From JBBRSD01 sp038245725 (GTDB taxonomy: Bacteria > Actinomycetota > Coriobacteriia > Anaerosomatales > JAAXUF01), in NCBI GenBank assembly GCA_038245725.1, contig JBBRSD010000006.1, positions 117,276-181,275 of the forward strand: a stretch of DNA of 64,000 bases, in the 5' to 3' direction. Within the stretch, counting starts at the first letter, position 1. Each line of letters starts with the position of its first letter. The notes below the pieces were generated by a model. That model searched no databases, was not told the origin of the DNA, and saw only the letters and a list, made by a program, of their open reading frames with translations. This document shows, piece after piece, positions 7,599 through 16,122 of this stretch. Both the position numbers and the translations under genes were made by a program.

Positions 7599-8723
7599 AT
7601 GCGGCCGCATTCCAAGATTGCAATCCCGCTCGTTGCCGTCGGCGCGCTACTCGTTGCCGCGATCGCGTCGACGGGCTGTTCGCGGTTCACTCTGCACAAT
7701 CCGCTCTCGGGCGTCATCGAACCGAGCATCACCCCGTCCCCGAGTCAGCGCGGTTCGCAGGTGGTCGATCGCGACTTCAACTTCGAAGACGTTCGCGTGA
7801 AGCTCACGGTCCCGGTCAATCGAGCCGTGTACTCGGGCTCCAGCAGCGCCCAGAAGAGCGCGATCTTCATCGGTGGCGCGAATCCTGCCAACTGGGTGGG
7901 GGACTACTACCGCGCCTTCATCAGCGAAAAGCACCAGGAAGTCTTCTACACCTCGCTGCTGGAAGCTCTCCATTCCGCACGCCAGAAAGAGCACCTCGAC
8001 TCATCCCGATACGTCGAACTCGTGACGTCGATGGTGCAGGAGATGGAGTACCGGATCGACCCGGGCAGCCTGGCGCCGAAGTTCCCGATCGAGACGTTCG
8101 GCGACGGATACGGCGACTGTGACGACAAGACGCTGCTCGCGGCCGCGCTCCTTTCGCGTGACGGCTACGACGTGGCGATTCTGTTGTTCTCTCCGGAGGA
8201 GCACGTCGCGCTCGGCATCCGAGCGCCCGGCCTTGACTACAAGCACACCGGTTACGCCTACGTGGAGATGACCGAGCCATCGCTCGTAGGTGTCCCCGCC
8301 GAGAAGCTCGCGGGAAACGTTCGGCTGAAGTCCCAGCCCGACGTCATTCGGATAGGCAAGGGCGCCGGAGCGTTCGCCGCGGTCGACCAGATCGAGTATA
8401 TCCAGCGGAGCCTACGTGAGATCCGGGCCGACGAGATGCGGCTGAGCGGACAGATCGACGCGTCCAAAGCGGAGCTGACCCGGCGCAAAACGGCGTTGGA
8501 AGCGGCGAAGCAGACCGAGCAGAATTCGAGCGGCAACCTGGCTGCGTTGACCGCCGCCGTGCAGGAGTACAACTCGCAGGTGGGGCAGTACAACCACCGC
8601 GTAGCGCAGCTGACCGCGGTGATCGACCGATACAACTCGCTTGTCGCGGCGGAGCGCTTCGTCGTGGGGCACCAGACCGCACGCCCGCAGGTGTATCAGC
8701 GCCTGCGCGACCTCGGGCTGTAG
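7599..8723 (+). CDS. Lipoprotein with transglutaminase-like fold and C-terminal coiled coil
   Basis: A 374-residue protein. A lipoprotein signal peptide ends at the lipobox ASTGC near residue 27. A transglutaminase-like core is suggested by GDGYGDCDDKTLLAAALLS (Cys at about 172) and EEHVALGI (candidate His); the third catalytic residue was not located. A coiled coil occupies about 275-345 (EMRLSGQIDASKAELTRRKT...). It is co-transcribed with the deacetylase, which suggests a cell-wall role. Its stop abuts the stop of the convergent gene with no spacer. Confidence 0.65.
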   Translation: MRPHSKIAIPLVAVGALLVAAIASTGCSRFTLHNPLSGVIEPSITPSPSQRGSQVVDRDFNFEDVRVKLTVPVNRAVYSGSSSAQKSAIFIGGANPANWVGDYYRAFISEKHQEVFYTSLLEALHSARQKEHLDSSRYVELVTSMVQEMEYRIDPGSLAPKFPIETFGDGYGDCDDKTLLAAALLSRDGYDVAILLFSPEEHVALGIRAPGLDYKHTGYAYVEMTEPSLVGVPAEKLAGNVRLKSQPDVIRIGKGAGAFAAVDQIEYIQRSLREIRADEMRLSGQIDASKAELTRRKTALEAAKQTEQNSSGNLAALTAAVQEYNSQVGQYNHRVAQLTAVIDRYNSLVAAERFVVGHQTARPQVYQRLRDLGL

Positions 8724-9332
8724 CTACGAGCGCCGGTTGCGAGCAGGGCGGATGACCCGCGTCGGGGTCACCACGACGTCGACGTGCTGATCGTGTTCCT
8801 CGCACGGGATCTCGCCGAGCAGCTGCTCGTCGAAGACGATCCCGATGCGCGTGCAATCGGATCGCAGGCGTGGCAGCAGCTGGTCGTAGTAGCCGCCGCC
8901 GTACCCCAGCCGCGCGCCGTGCTCATCGAACGCGACTCCCGGCACGATGACCGCGTCGATCTCGGCGGCCCCGATGCGCGGCGTGTCTGCCGCCGGCTGC
9001 CGGATCGAGAGCGGGCCGGGCACGAGCTCACTCTCAGCGGCCACTTCGTGCATGCCGAGAACCCCGGGCGCCTCGATGCGCGGGTAGGCGATGCGCACGC
9101 CGCGCGCGCGAAGCGCCTCGATCGCCGCCGATGGATCGAGCTCGGCGGGCAACGCCGCGTAGGTGAGCACAACCTTCACGCCGCCGAGCTCCGGGAGCGC
9201 GAGGAGTTGTGCGGCGATCGAGGATGCGTGCTCGCGGCAGACGGCTGCGTCCAGGCAGGCGCGTGCTTCGCGAGCACGCATGCGCGCGGCGCGCTTGGCA
9301 GCAGCGATCGGGTCGCGCTTCTCGGCAGGCAC
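8724..9332 (-). CDS. 5-formyltetrahydrofolate cyclo-ligase family protein
   Basis: A 202-residue protein of the YgfA/MTHFS family, which converts 5-formyl-THF to 5,10-methenyl-THF with ATP. Visible marks are the basic N-terminal helix RDPIAAAKRAARMRAREAR, the EIDAVIVPGVAFDEHGARLGYGGGYYDQ substrate/ATP region and the C-terminal EIPCEEHDQHVDVVVTPTR. The GTG start lies one base after the NRAMP stop, so it is the last gene of the M-box operon. The link to magnesium may be simple co-transcription; the enzyme needs Mg-ATP. Confidence 0.85.
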   Translation of the reverse strand: MPAEKRDPIAAAKRAARMRAREARACLDAAVCREHASSIAAQLLALPELGGVKVVLTYAALPAELDPSAAIEALRARGVRIAYPRIEAPGVLGMHEVAAESELVPGPLSIRQPAADTPRIGAAEIDAVIVPGVAFDEHGARLGYGGGYYDQLLPRLRSDCTRIGIVFDEQLLGEIPCEEHDQHVDVVVTPTRVIRPARNRRS

Positions 9333-9333
9333 G

Positions 9334-10584
9334 TCACTTCACCCCGAGCGCCTGCATGCCCAGCAGCAGGAGGGTCAGCGCGATGACGACGACGACGGTC
9401 GTCCAGCCCAGCAGGTTGTAGACGCGGCCGTTGACGTGGTGGCCCATGATTCGGCGGTCGTTGACGATGATCATCATGAAGATGAGCAGGAACGGCAGGA
9501 GCACGCCGTTGACGGCCTGCGAGAGCACCATGATCGTCACGAGGGGTGCGCTGGGGAATAGCACGAGCAGCGCGCCAAAGAAGATGACGAACGTGTAGAT
9601 GAAGTTGAAGACGGGCGCCTCGGCCCACGTGCGATCGATACCTCGTTCGAGGCCGAACGCCTCGGTGATCGCGTAGGCGGCGGTGAGTGGCAGGACGAAC
9701 GCGGCAAGCAGCGACGCGCCGAACAGCCCGATCGCGAACAGCGCGCTCGCGTAGTGACCCGCGACGGGTGCGAGCGCTTGCGCGGCCCTCTCGGCGGAGT
9801 CGGCGTGGATGCCGCGCGGGAAGAGCACGGTGCCGGTCGTGACGATGATGAACCACGCGACGATGTTGGCTGCGACCGCTCCGCCGATCACATCGATGCG
9901 CTGGTAGAGCAGGTCTTTGACGGTCGCGCCTTTGTCGACCATGTTGCTCTGCACGAAAAACTGCATCCACGGTGCGATCGTCGTGCCGATCGTCGCGATC
10001 ACAATGAGGACGAAGGCGGGCCTCGGGATGAACTGCGGCACCACGGTCGCGCGCAGGACCACGGCCCAGTCGGGCTTGGCCATGAACGCCGCGACCACGT
10101 AGGCGAGGAAGATCGCCGACAGCGCGAGCAGGATCTTCTCCACGTTGCGGTAGCTGCCGCGCACAACGAGCGCCCACACGACGACCGCTGCGATCGGCAC
10201 CGAGATGTACTTCGAGACGCCGAAGAGCTGCAGAGCGGCGGCGATGCCAGCGAACTCGGCGACGCTCGTGGCGGCGTTGCTCGCGAGCAGACAGATCATC
10301 GCGAAGAGCGTAGGCCGGATGCCGAACCGCTCGCGGATGAGCGCCGCGAACCCCTTGCCGGTCACGGCGCCCATGCGCGCGGCCATCTCCTGGACGATGA
10401 CGAGCGAGAACGTCATCACGAAGATCATCCACAGCGTCGCGTAGCCGTAGTTCGCGCCGTCGGCCGAGTACGTCGCGATACCGCCGGCGTCGTTGCCCGC
10501 CGACGCGGCGATAATGCCCGGCCCGAGGGCTGCGAGCAGCGGCAACATGCGCCACTTGGCGCGCTTGGTGATCGTCGTCGTCAC
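9334..10584 (-). CDS. NRAMP (SLC11)-related divalent cation transporter, NRMT/Mg2+ type
   Basis: A 416-residue protein with about 11 transmembrane helices and an SLC11 fold. The TM1 signature normally read as DPGN is here AGNDAGGIATYS. The TM6 MPH motif is replaced by GTTIAPWMQFF, so the metal-binding methionine is an alanine. In characterised NRAMP-related Mg transporters (NRMT, including one from Eggerthella lenta) the methionine is likewise lost and Mg2+ is carried. The gene lies 4 bases after the MgtE-like gene behind an M-box riboswitch. Mg2+ transport is therefore inferred from both motif and regulation. Confidence 0.85.
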   Translation of the reverse strand: MTTTITKRAKWRMLPLLAALGPGIIAASAGNDAGGIATYSADGANYGYATLWMIFVMTFSLVIVQEMAARMGAVTGKGFAALIRERFGIRPTLFAMICLLASNAATSVAEFAGIAAALQLFGVSKYISVPIAAVVVWALVVRGSYRNVEKILLALSAIFLAYVVAAFMAKPDWAVVLRATVVPQFIPRPAFVLIVIATIGTTIAPWMQFFVQSNMVDKGATVKDLLYQRIDVIGGAVAANIVAWFIIVTTGTVLFPRGIHADSAERAAQALAPVAGHYASALFAIGLFGASLLAAFVLPLTAAYAITEAFGLERGIDRTWAEAPVFNFIYTFVIFFGALLVLFPSAPLVTIMVLSQAVNGVLLPFLLIFMMIIVNDRRIMGHHVNGRVYNLLGWTTVVVVIALTLLLLGMQALGVK

Positions 10585-10588
10585 GCTG

Positions 10589-12469
10589 CTACCTGGCCGC
10601 CAGCATCGCGAACATCACGACCGCCGCGCCGTAAGCGAGCCCGAGGAACAGAACCGCCGAGACGATCATCGAGGCGGTCGACAGTACTGTGATCGAGACG
10701 GCCATCTCGGCGTCGGCGCGTCGGCGCGCAACCTCGCCGAGCAACCCGCCCACGATCACTGTCACGAGGATGCCGACCGCACACACGCCCGCGAACACTT
10801 CCGGGGCAGGCGCGTAGGGGAAGCCGAACGTCGGCACCTGCATGAGTGCGAAGCCGAACACCGCGGCGCCTATCGCTATGACGACGCCCACCGCGAGTTC
10901 GCGTAGGAGGCGCAGGCCCAGTCCGGGGTGGCTGTCGTTGTCGCCGGCGATGAGCTCCGAGACCGCACGCGACGACGAGTCATCCGCGGTGCGAAGCACG
11001 AGTGGCAGCAGGATTGCGGCGGGGAGCAGGAACGTCATCGCGGCGAGGATCCTGCCGGGGCCAAGGCCGCCGGTGGTCGCTGTGAGCTTCTTGACCTCGA
11101 CGTACGCGGTCGTCACGCCCACGAGCGAGACCGCCCAGATGAGCACCCAGATCCCGCGACGCAAGGTCCACGCCCAGAGGCCGGCGATCGGTCCCAGCTC
11201 GTGGGTCGACCCGGTTGCGAGCGCAAGGTCCTCGGCGGACTCCTCTTCGAGCACGTCGAGCGCGTCGTCGACGGTCACGATGCCAAGCAGCTTGCCGGCC
11301 TCGTCGACGACGGGCACCGCGAGCAGGTCGTACTTGCTCATCTGCTCGGCGACGTCTTCCTGGTCGTCGTCGACGTGTGCGACGAACAGGTCGCGCTGGG
11401 CGATCTCGGCTACGGTGGTGGTGGGCGTGGCAAGCAGCAGATCGCGCAGGCTGATCACGCCCGAGAGGCGACGATTGCCTTCGACGACGTAGATGTAGTA
11501 GATGGACTCCTGCTCATCCGCCTCCGCACGAAGCTGGTCGATGACCTGCTCGACCGTCATGCCATCAGTGACGGCGGTGACCTCCGGCGTCATGATCCCG
11601 CCCGCGGTCTTCTCCTTGTAGCCGAGGAGCGAGCGGATCGCGCTCGACTCCTTGACGCCCATGAGCCGGAGCAGCGCCTCGGCCTTGTCGTATGGCAGAT
11701 CGCCGATGATATCGGCCGCGTCGTCCGGGTCCATCTCGGCGAGGAGGGCGGATGCGCGCGGCTCGGAGAGGTCGTCGATGACGTCGGCCTGGAGATCGTC
11801 TTCGAGCTCGGAGAGCGTATCGGCGGCCTGCTCGTTGTCGAGGTGCTCGAAGACCTTCGCGCGCTGGCTGGGCCCGAGCTTCTCGAGGATGTCGGCGACG
11901 TCGGCCGGGTGCAGCTCGTGGAGGCGCTTGTGTGTGACGGACAGCTTGACCTGCGAAAGGTCGCGGTCGAGCAGGTCCATGTAGTTCCACGCGATGATGT
12001 TCTCGGGCAAATCGCTTCCGACGAGGTGAGCGATGTGCGCGGCGAAGCTCTCGAGCGCAGGCGAGATGCCCCGCAAGATGCCCCGCGTCCCCACTTCAGC
12101 GCCGAGAAGACGCAGCTGGTTGCGGGACTCGGAGAGCTTGAGGTCGTTGACGCGGACGACCTTCATGCCTTGCGTGTCGACGATCTGCTTGCTCATGAGG
12201 TCGCGCGCGAGCAAGACCTCGTCGGGCTGCAGGTAACTGAAACGGATCTCCGGCGCGGTCACGTTGAGCGTGATGCGCTCGCCATCGTACTCGGCGACGA
12301 ACTTGCGCCACGAAAGCATGAACGGTGTCTTGTCGGGGCCCTTGAACGCGAGCGACGTCACGCGCGGAAAGACCTCGCCGGTGGCGATCGCGATGTCGTT
12401 GATAGTGCCGATTTCCTCGCCGGCGGCGTCGATCACCGGCTTGCCCAGCATGCGGGACAGATAGATCAC
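10589..12469 (-). CDS. MgtE-like protein: PRC barrel, MgtE_N, CBS pair, non-canonical membrane domain
   Basis: A 626-residue protein. An N-terminal PRC-barrel-like part (about 1-75) is followed by a middle region, then MgtE_N superhelical repeats (about 190-310: LHELHPADVADILEKLGPSQR, DPDDAADIIGDLP), a CBS pair (about 320-430, from TAGGIMTPEVTAV) and four to five transmembrane helices (about 450-620). The membrane part lacks the MgtE channel signature GGNAGTQ; a possible equivalent reads RTADDSSSRAVSELIAGD. The GTG at 12469 is chosen because GGAGGGAGGGAGC lies just upstream, 15 codons into the longer open frame. It sits first in the M-box operon and probably senses or gates Mg2+, perhaps for the NRAMP that follows. 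Confidence 0.8.
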   Translation of the reverse strand: MIYLSRMLGKPVIDAAGEEIGTINDIAIATGEVFPRVTSLAFKGPDKTPFMLSWRKFVAEYDGERITLNVTAPEIRFSYLQPDEVLLARDLMSKQIVDTQGMKVVRVNDLKLSESRNQLRLLGAEVGTRGILRGISPALESFAAHIAHLVGSDLPENIIAWNYMDLLDRDLSQVKLSVTHKRLHELHPADVADILEKLGPSQRAKVFEHLDNEQAADTLSELEDDLQADVIDDLSEPRASALLAEMDPDDAADIIGDLPYDKAEALLRLMGVKESSAIRSLLGYKEKTAGGIMTPEVTAVTDGMTVEQVIDQLRAEADEQESIYYIYVVEGNRRLSGVISLRDLLLATPTTTVAEIAQRDLFVAHVDDDQEDVAEQMSKYDLLAVPVVDEAGKLLGIVTVDDALDVLEEESAEDLALATGSTHELGPIAGLWAWTLRRGIWVLIWAVSLVGVTTAYVEVKKLTATTGGLGPGRILAAMTFLLPAAILLPLVLRTADDSSSRAVSELIAGDNDSHPGLGLRLLRELAVGVVIAIGAAVFGFALMQVPTFGFPYAPAPEVFAGVCAVGILVTVIVGGLLGEVARRRADAEMAVSITVLSTASMIVSAVLFLGLAYGAAVVMFAMLAAR

Positions 12470-12654
12470 GGGTGCTCCCTCCCTCCGGGCCCGGCGTGCG
12501 GCGTGTTGGCGCGGCATGCGAGGAAAAGAACCCGGCAGGTCGTCTGGCGGTCACTCCCCGAGGAGCCCGCCGACGGATCGGGAGGTCACCTCAGGGCCTA
12601 GGTACTGTGGGGTTTCACGTAGGCCCTTGTCTTCCGGTTACATGTCGGACAACG

Positions 12655-12688
12655 AAAAAGCCCCTGCGTCCGAGGTGGACGAAGGGGC
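12655..12688 (-). terminator. Rho-independent terminator in the M-box leader
   Basis: Read on the minus strand, GCCCCT and AGGGGC arms with inner GTCC/GGAC pairs form a stem around a GAGGT-type loop, followed by a run of Ts (AAAAA at 12655-12659 on the plus strand). It lies between the M-box aptamer and the MgtE-like start. It is the likely stop for transcription when Mg2+ is plentiful, although it is about 200 bases from the aptamer. Confidence 0.65.
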
Positions 12689-12892
12689 AGCGGCTCGCGC
12701 GACGGTCGCGCAGACTCCGCGCGCAAGCCCGCGAGGGCGCGCACGTGAAGACAGTTTACCGCTCACATCCCTCGTCAATGGATTAGGCACTGTCCGACGT
12801 AGGGCGCGCGACGCGTGGTGTCGTCGACGCGGCGGGGTCGTGCCCCGCCTGCGGTGCCGGTCGCTTTCGCGCCGAACCGCGGGCCCAGCCAC

Positions 12893-13003
12893 CTTAGCCT
12901 TCGCCTTAAGCCGGCGAGGGCTGTTCTACCCATTGGCGTCTCTCGACATTTCCGGGCAGTGGCCTATGTTCGAACAGGAGCCGCACCGTAACGGACGGAG
13001 CTG
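12893..13003 (-). promoter_or_regulatory. M-box (ykoK) Mg2+ riboswitch aptamer
   Basis: On the minus strand the conserved M-box core is present in order: GTTACGGTGCGGCTCC, then ACATAGGCCACTGCCCGGAA, then ATGTCGAGAGACGCCAATGG, then GTAGAACAG, closing with CTTAAGGCGAAGGCT. These match the family segments (GTGAGGCTCC, ACTGCCC, AATGTC...GACGCCAATGGGTA). The family binds several Mg2+ ions and switches off Mg transporter genes. The leader from 13051 to the start at 12469 is about 580 bases long and includes a terminator. Stretches 12470-12654 and 12689-12892 hold no gene that I can support. Confidence 0.92.
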
Positions 13004-13057
13004 ACTTCCTCGATGTCAAGTGCCGGGCGCACGAACTCAAGGCGCCGAGCAGGGAGA

Positions 13058-13086
13058 ATTGTAGTCTCGCCGAGGAAGGCGCGCAA
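13058..13086 (-). promoter_or_regulatory. Promoter of the M-box / Mg transport operon
   Basis: On the minus strand TTGCGC (13086-13081) and TACAAT (13063-13058) are separated by 17 bp, predicting a start near 13051, about 50 bases ahead of the M-box aptamer. Confidence 0.6.
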
Positions 13087-13200
13087 CCGGACGCCGGTGT
13101 CAGAGCGACGGATCAATGGTAGTGACAGAGTTCGTGGACTGATACGCTGTTGCGCAGTGGCGCACTGTAGTGACGTGTTCGGGCGAGGAGGCATCCGGCG

Positions 13201-13386
13201 ATGAGTGACACCCACCGAATCGAAATCGAGTTCGACGACCGCCGCTTCGAAGCGCTGAAGAGCGAAGCCAGCAGGCTCGGTCTCGACGTTTCGCAGCTTG
13301 TGATGCGCGCGACGTCCGCGTGGTTGTGGGACATCACCGAGAGCTATGTGACCGTCTCGGCGGTTGCTACGGCGGTCGCTCAGTAA
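13201..13386 (+). CDS. Small protein, possible ribbon-helix-helix-like fold
   Basis: A 61-residue protein with GAGGAGG about 10 bases ahead of the ATG. An N-terminal strand (HRIEIEFDD) is followed by two helices (RFEALKSEASRLGLDVSQLVMRATSAWLW). This pattern resembles short ribbon-helix-helix DNA-binding or antitoxin-like proteins, although the strand is acidic, which is unusual for DNA contact. No toxin gene is next to it. It stands alone between the divergent M-box operon and the convergent HAD phosphatase. Confidence 0.55.
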   Translation: MSDTHRIEIEFDDRRFEALKSEASRLGLDVSQLVMRATSAWLWDITESYVTVSAVATAVAQ

Positions 13387-13389
13387 GCG

Positions 13390-14274
13390 CTACACACGCG
13401 CCCCGCGCCACGCATCCGCGAACTCGACCCAACCGTCGCCGCGATGGCCGCTGACCGCGAACACGTTGTGGCGCGACCCGACCGCCTCGGCGACGCCCGC
13501 GTGCTCGAGCCCGTTGCCCACGAGCACGCCTATCCCGGTGACATCGGCGACCGCCACGTCCGTGGGCGCATCGCCGATCGATGCCGTCTGTTCGCGCGCG
13601 ATGCCACGCCGGGCCATATCCGCTGCCACAGCCGTCGACTTCGTGACGCCGGGCGGCATGAGGTGATACGCGTGGATCTCCGGCAGCCCAGCCGAGAGCC
13701 CCGTCGCGAGTGGGTGGATGATCCCGTTGTCGACGATGGCGACCGGCAACTCCAGCCCGCCGAGAAGTTCCCGCGCGATCGCGAGGTCGATCAGTCCGCG
13801 CACCAGGTAGGTGGCCTCGCGGTTGAGATGGTACGGGGTGTGCGGCTCCAGGAGCTGCGGGAACGCCTCGCGCATGAGCGCCGGCGCGCCCGAGCGCACG
13901 ATCGCGTCGTGCGGGGTTTCGCCGGGCGCGAGCGCGTCGCTGGGCCACTCGCCGAGGAAATAGATCGGATCGGCGCCACGTTCCGGCACGATCACGCAGC
14001 CCAGTTCGGCGATGAATCCGCTCCAACCCACGAGCCGGGCGATCTCCGCGCACTGGATGCGATTGCGGCCGGTCACGGGCACGACGGTGAGGTCGGCGGT
14101 GTTGAGACGCACGATGGCCTCGGCGGTTGCGGTCGACGGTTGGCCGGCGCCGTCGATGAGCAGCGATCCGCCGCGCCCGAGCAGCGTCCCGTCGAGGTCG
14201 GTGTAGAGCACGTCGACCCGCGAGAGTGCGGCGAGCGTGTCGGGAGAATCGATGAGAGCGGGGACGTCTGCCAT
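13390..14274 (-). CDS. HAD superfamily phosphatase (sucrose-phosphatase/Cof-like)
   Basis: A 294-residue HAD hydrolase with a C2-type cap. Motif I is YTDLDGTLLGRGG (about 24-36), motif II is VPVTGRNR (about 65-72), the motif III lysine lies in PPGVTKSTAVAADMA, and motif IV is SIGDAPTDVAVAD. The family dephosphorylates sugar phosphates or mannosyl-3-phosphoglycerate-type compounds; the substrate is not visible. It is monocistronic and convergent with the small gene ending at 13386. Confidence 0.82.
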   Translation of the reverse strand: MADVPALIDSPDTLAALSRVDVLYTDLDGTLLGRGGSLLIDGAGQPSTATAEAIVRLNTADLTVVPVTGRNRIQCAEIARLVGWSGFIAELGCVIVPERGADPIYFLGEWPSDALAPGETPHDAIVRSGAPALMREAFPQLLEPHTPYHLNREATYLVRGLIDLAIARELLGGLELPVAIVDNGIIHPLATGLSAGLPEIHAYHLMPPGVTKSTAVAADMARRGIAREQTASIGDAPTDVAVADVTGIGVLVGNGLEHAGVAEAVGSRHNVFAVSGHRGDGWVEFADAWRGARV

Positions 14275-14437
14275 ACCGCGATGATACCCGAGCGCTCATC
14301 TCGGGCGTATCGGCGGTGCCCGCGGACACCTCGCGCGGGGGCGGGCGCCACCGTTCGGCGAGACACTCTCGCAGGTCGTGGCGTAGAGCGGTATAACGTA
14401 TTAGCCGTATCCTCGGCATATCCAAGAGGAGCTTGTG

Positions 14438-15043
14438 ATGATGAACGACGAGTTCGAGCTGCCGTTTCCCCAATACCGCTGCCCCACGTGCGGCAAGGAC
14501 CTGCCGCTGGGCGAGGCGCGGATGACGGTGACGTGCGCCTCGCATATGAAGCGCGACACGCAGACTTTCTCGGTTCGCAAGGCCGTCGAGAGCGACACTG
14601 AAAGCATTGCGCTGCTGTGCGAACGCGCGCTCGGAGAGACCGACGTCGACGTCTTCGGCCGCACCTTCGACGTGCTGGCCGGAATCAACCTGATCGCGGT
14701 CGCCGACGACAAGCTTGTAGGACTGCTCGCGCTCGCCATCGACCGCGGCGAGCTTTGTGTCGTGCTGCTGAGCGTCTATCCCGACTTCCAGGGGACCGGC
14801 GTGGGATCCTCGCTCCTCGAAGCGGCCGATGAGTTCGCCGCCAAGCGCGGGCTGAACTTCATGCGCGTGGCCGTCACCAACGACGACATCCCGCTGCTCT
14901 ACTTCTACCAGCGGCATGGGTTCGCCCTCTACGACGTCGCGGTGGGAGAGGTCGCGGACCGTTTCGGCTCGGCGACGCCGGGTTTCTCGGGGATTCCCGT
15001 CCGAGACGAGATGCGCCTGCGCCGCGCGGTGTGCGCGACCTAA
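14438..15043 (+). CDS. GNAT acetyltransferase with N-terminal zinc-ribbon-like motif
   Basis: About 201 residues. CPTCGKDLPLGEARMTVTCASHMKRD near residues 15-40 looks like a zinc ribbon or knuckle. The GNAT domain that follows shows the acetyl-CoA loop VYPDFQGTGVGSSLLEAADE and the late strand LYFYQRHGFALYDV. AAGAGGAG lies 6-7 bases before ATG 14438; ATG 14441 is equally possible. The zinc motif suggests a protein or nucleic acid partner. The substrate is unknown. Confidence 0.75.
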   Translation: MMNDEFELPFPQYRCPTCGKDLPLGEARMTVTCASHMKRDTQTFSVRKAVESDTESIALLCERALGETDVDVFGRTFDVLAGINLIAVADDKLVGLLALAIDRGELCVVLLSVYPDFQGTGVGSSLLEAADEFAAKRGLNFMRVAVTNDDIPLLYFYQRHGFALYDVAVGEVADRFGSATPGFSGIPVRDEMRLRRAVCAT

Positions 15044-15074
15044 CCGCTCCGCCCCATACGAAGGGAGCCACCGT

Positions 15075-16112
15075 ATGACCCGCTCGCCCTGTTCGTCTTC
15101 GCGCGCCCGTTTGTCGCTCGTGCTCGCTGCACTGCTCGCCGTTTCGCTGCTCGCCGGCTGCAGCTCAAAGCCCGCCGGGACCTCGGCACCGGCCAGCTCC
15201 ACCTCGGCACCGGCAGCCATCCCGGTGAAGATCGGCACGCTGGCCACCGAGGACTCGCTGCCGCTCTGGGTCGCGGAAAAGATGGGCTACTTCTCGACTG
15301 AGGGCATTCCGAAGGTCGAGATCGTGCCGTTCCAGTCGGCTCAGGAGCGCGACGTCGCGCTCGCGTCTGGTGCGATCGACGGCTTCATGGGCGACATCAT
15401 CGCCGCGGCGAATCTGCAGGCCAGCGGCAAGAAGGTGAAGATTGCGACGGTCATGCTCGGCGCCGACGCAAGCCAAGGACGGTTCGGGATCGTGGTACCG
15501 ACTCCGAAGGGCGCCGAGATGAAGACGGGCGCAACCGCGCTTAAGGCGCTCGCGGGCGTCCCCATCGGGACCTCGTCGGCGACGATTCAGGAGTACGTGC
15601 TCGACGGCCTCATGGCCGAGGCGGGCGTTCCCGCCAGCCAGGTCAAGACCGTAGAGGTCAAGAAGGTGCCGGTGCGCTTCGAGCTGCTGATGGCGAACAA
15701 GCTGAAGGCGGCTGCACTGCCGGAGCCCTTCCTCACCCTCGCAGCGCAAGGTGGCGCGACGATCGTCGGCGACGACACGAAGTCCAAGACGAACCTGTCG
15801 CAAACGGTGCTCGTATTCTCCGACGACTTCCTCGCCAAGCAGGGTGGCACGGCGACCGAGGAGGCCGTGCTCAGGGCGTGGGATGTCTCGGTCAACGACG
15901 TCAACAAGAACCCCACGGGCTATCGCGATCTTCTCGTCGAGAAGGCTCGACTGCCGAAGCCGCTCGCGGCAACGTACACCGTGCAGACATATCCCACAGC
16001 GGCGCCGCCGACGGAGGCCGAGGTCGCTGCCGTGCTGACGTGGATGAAGAGCAAGGGCTACCTCAAGACCGACATCGCCTACTTGGACCTGGTCCTGCCG
16101 GCTGCGAAGTAA
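15075..16112 (+). CDS. ABC transporter substrate-binding lipoprotein (SsuA/THI5-like)
   Basis: A 345-residue protein with a lipoprotein signal ending at LLAGCSSKP (Cys at about 31), a short Ser/Ala/Pro linker and an SsuA/ThiY-type periplasmic-binding fold (LPLWVAEKMGYFSTEGIPKVEIVPF, GAIDGFMGDIIAAANLQ). AAGGGAG sets the ATG at 15075. It is followed by its ATPase and permease. The transporter belongs to the sulfonate/nitrate/taurine/thiamine-precursor group; the substrate cannot be told apart here. Confidence 0.85.
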   Translation: MTRSPCSSSRARLSLVLAALLAVSLLAGCSSKPAGTSAPASSTSAPAAIPVKIGTLATEDSLPLWVAEKMGYFSTEGIPKVEIVPFQSAQERDVALASGAIDGFMGDIIAAANLQASGKKVKIATVMLGADASQGRFGIVVPTPKGAEMKTGATALKALAGVPIGTSSATIQEYVLDGLMAEAGVPASQVKTVEVKKVPVRFELLMANKLKAAALPEPFLTLAAQGGATIVGDDTKSKTNLSQTVLVFSDDFLAKQGGTATEEAVLRAWDVSVNDVNKNPTGYRDLLVEKARLPKPLAATYTVQTYPTAAPPTEAEVAAVLTWMKSKGYLKTDIAYLDLVLPAAK

Positions 16113-16122
16113 CAACGTCCCC

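Noticed and set aside
10928..12601. 557-codon open frame on the plus strand
   Set aside because: It is antisense to the MgtE-like gene, which has clear CBS and MgtE_N motifs. The plus-strand product has no recognisable domain.
12472..13004. Short plus-strand open frames between the MgtE-like gene and 13201
   Set aside because: This stretch is the M-box leader of the minus-strand operon; the frames have no ribosome binding sites and cover the aptamer and the terminator.
12997..13019. TTGACA on the minus strand at 13019-13014 as a -35 box for the M-box operon
   Set aside because: The matching -10 would fall inside the aptamer, so the promoter at 13086-13058 is the better choice.
13367..15247. 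626-codon open frame on the minus strand
   Set aside because: It runs through the HAD phosphatase in another frame and is antisense to the GNAT gene. No domain is seen, and the HAD frame has all its motifs.
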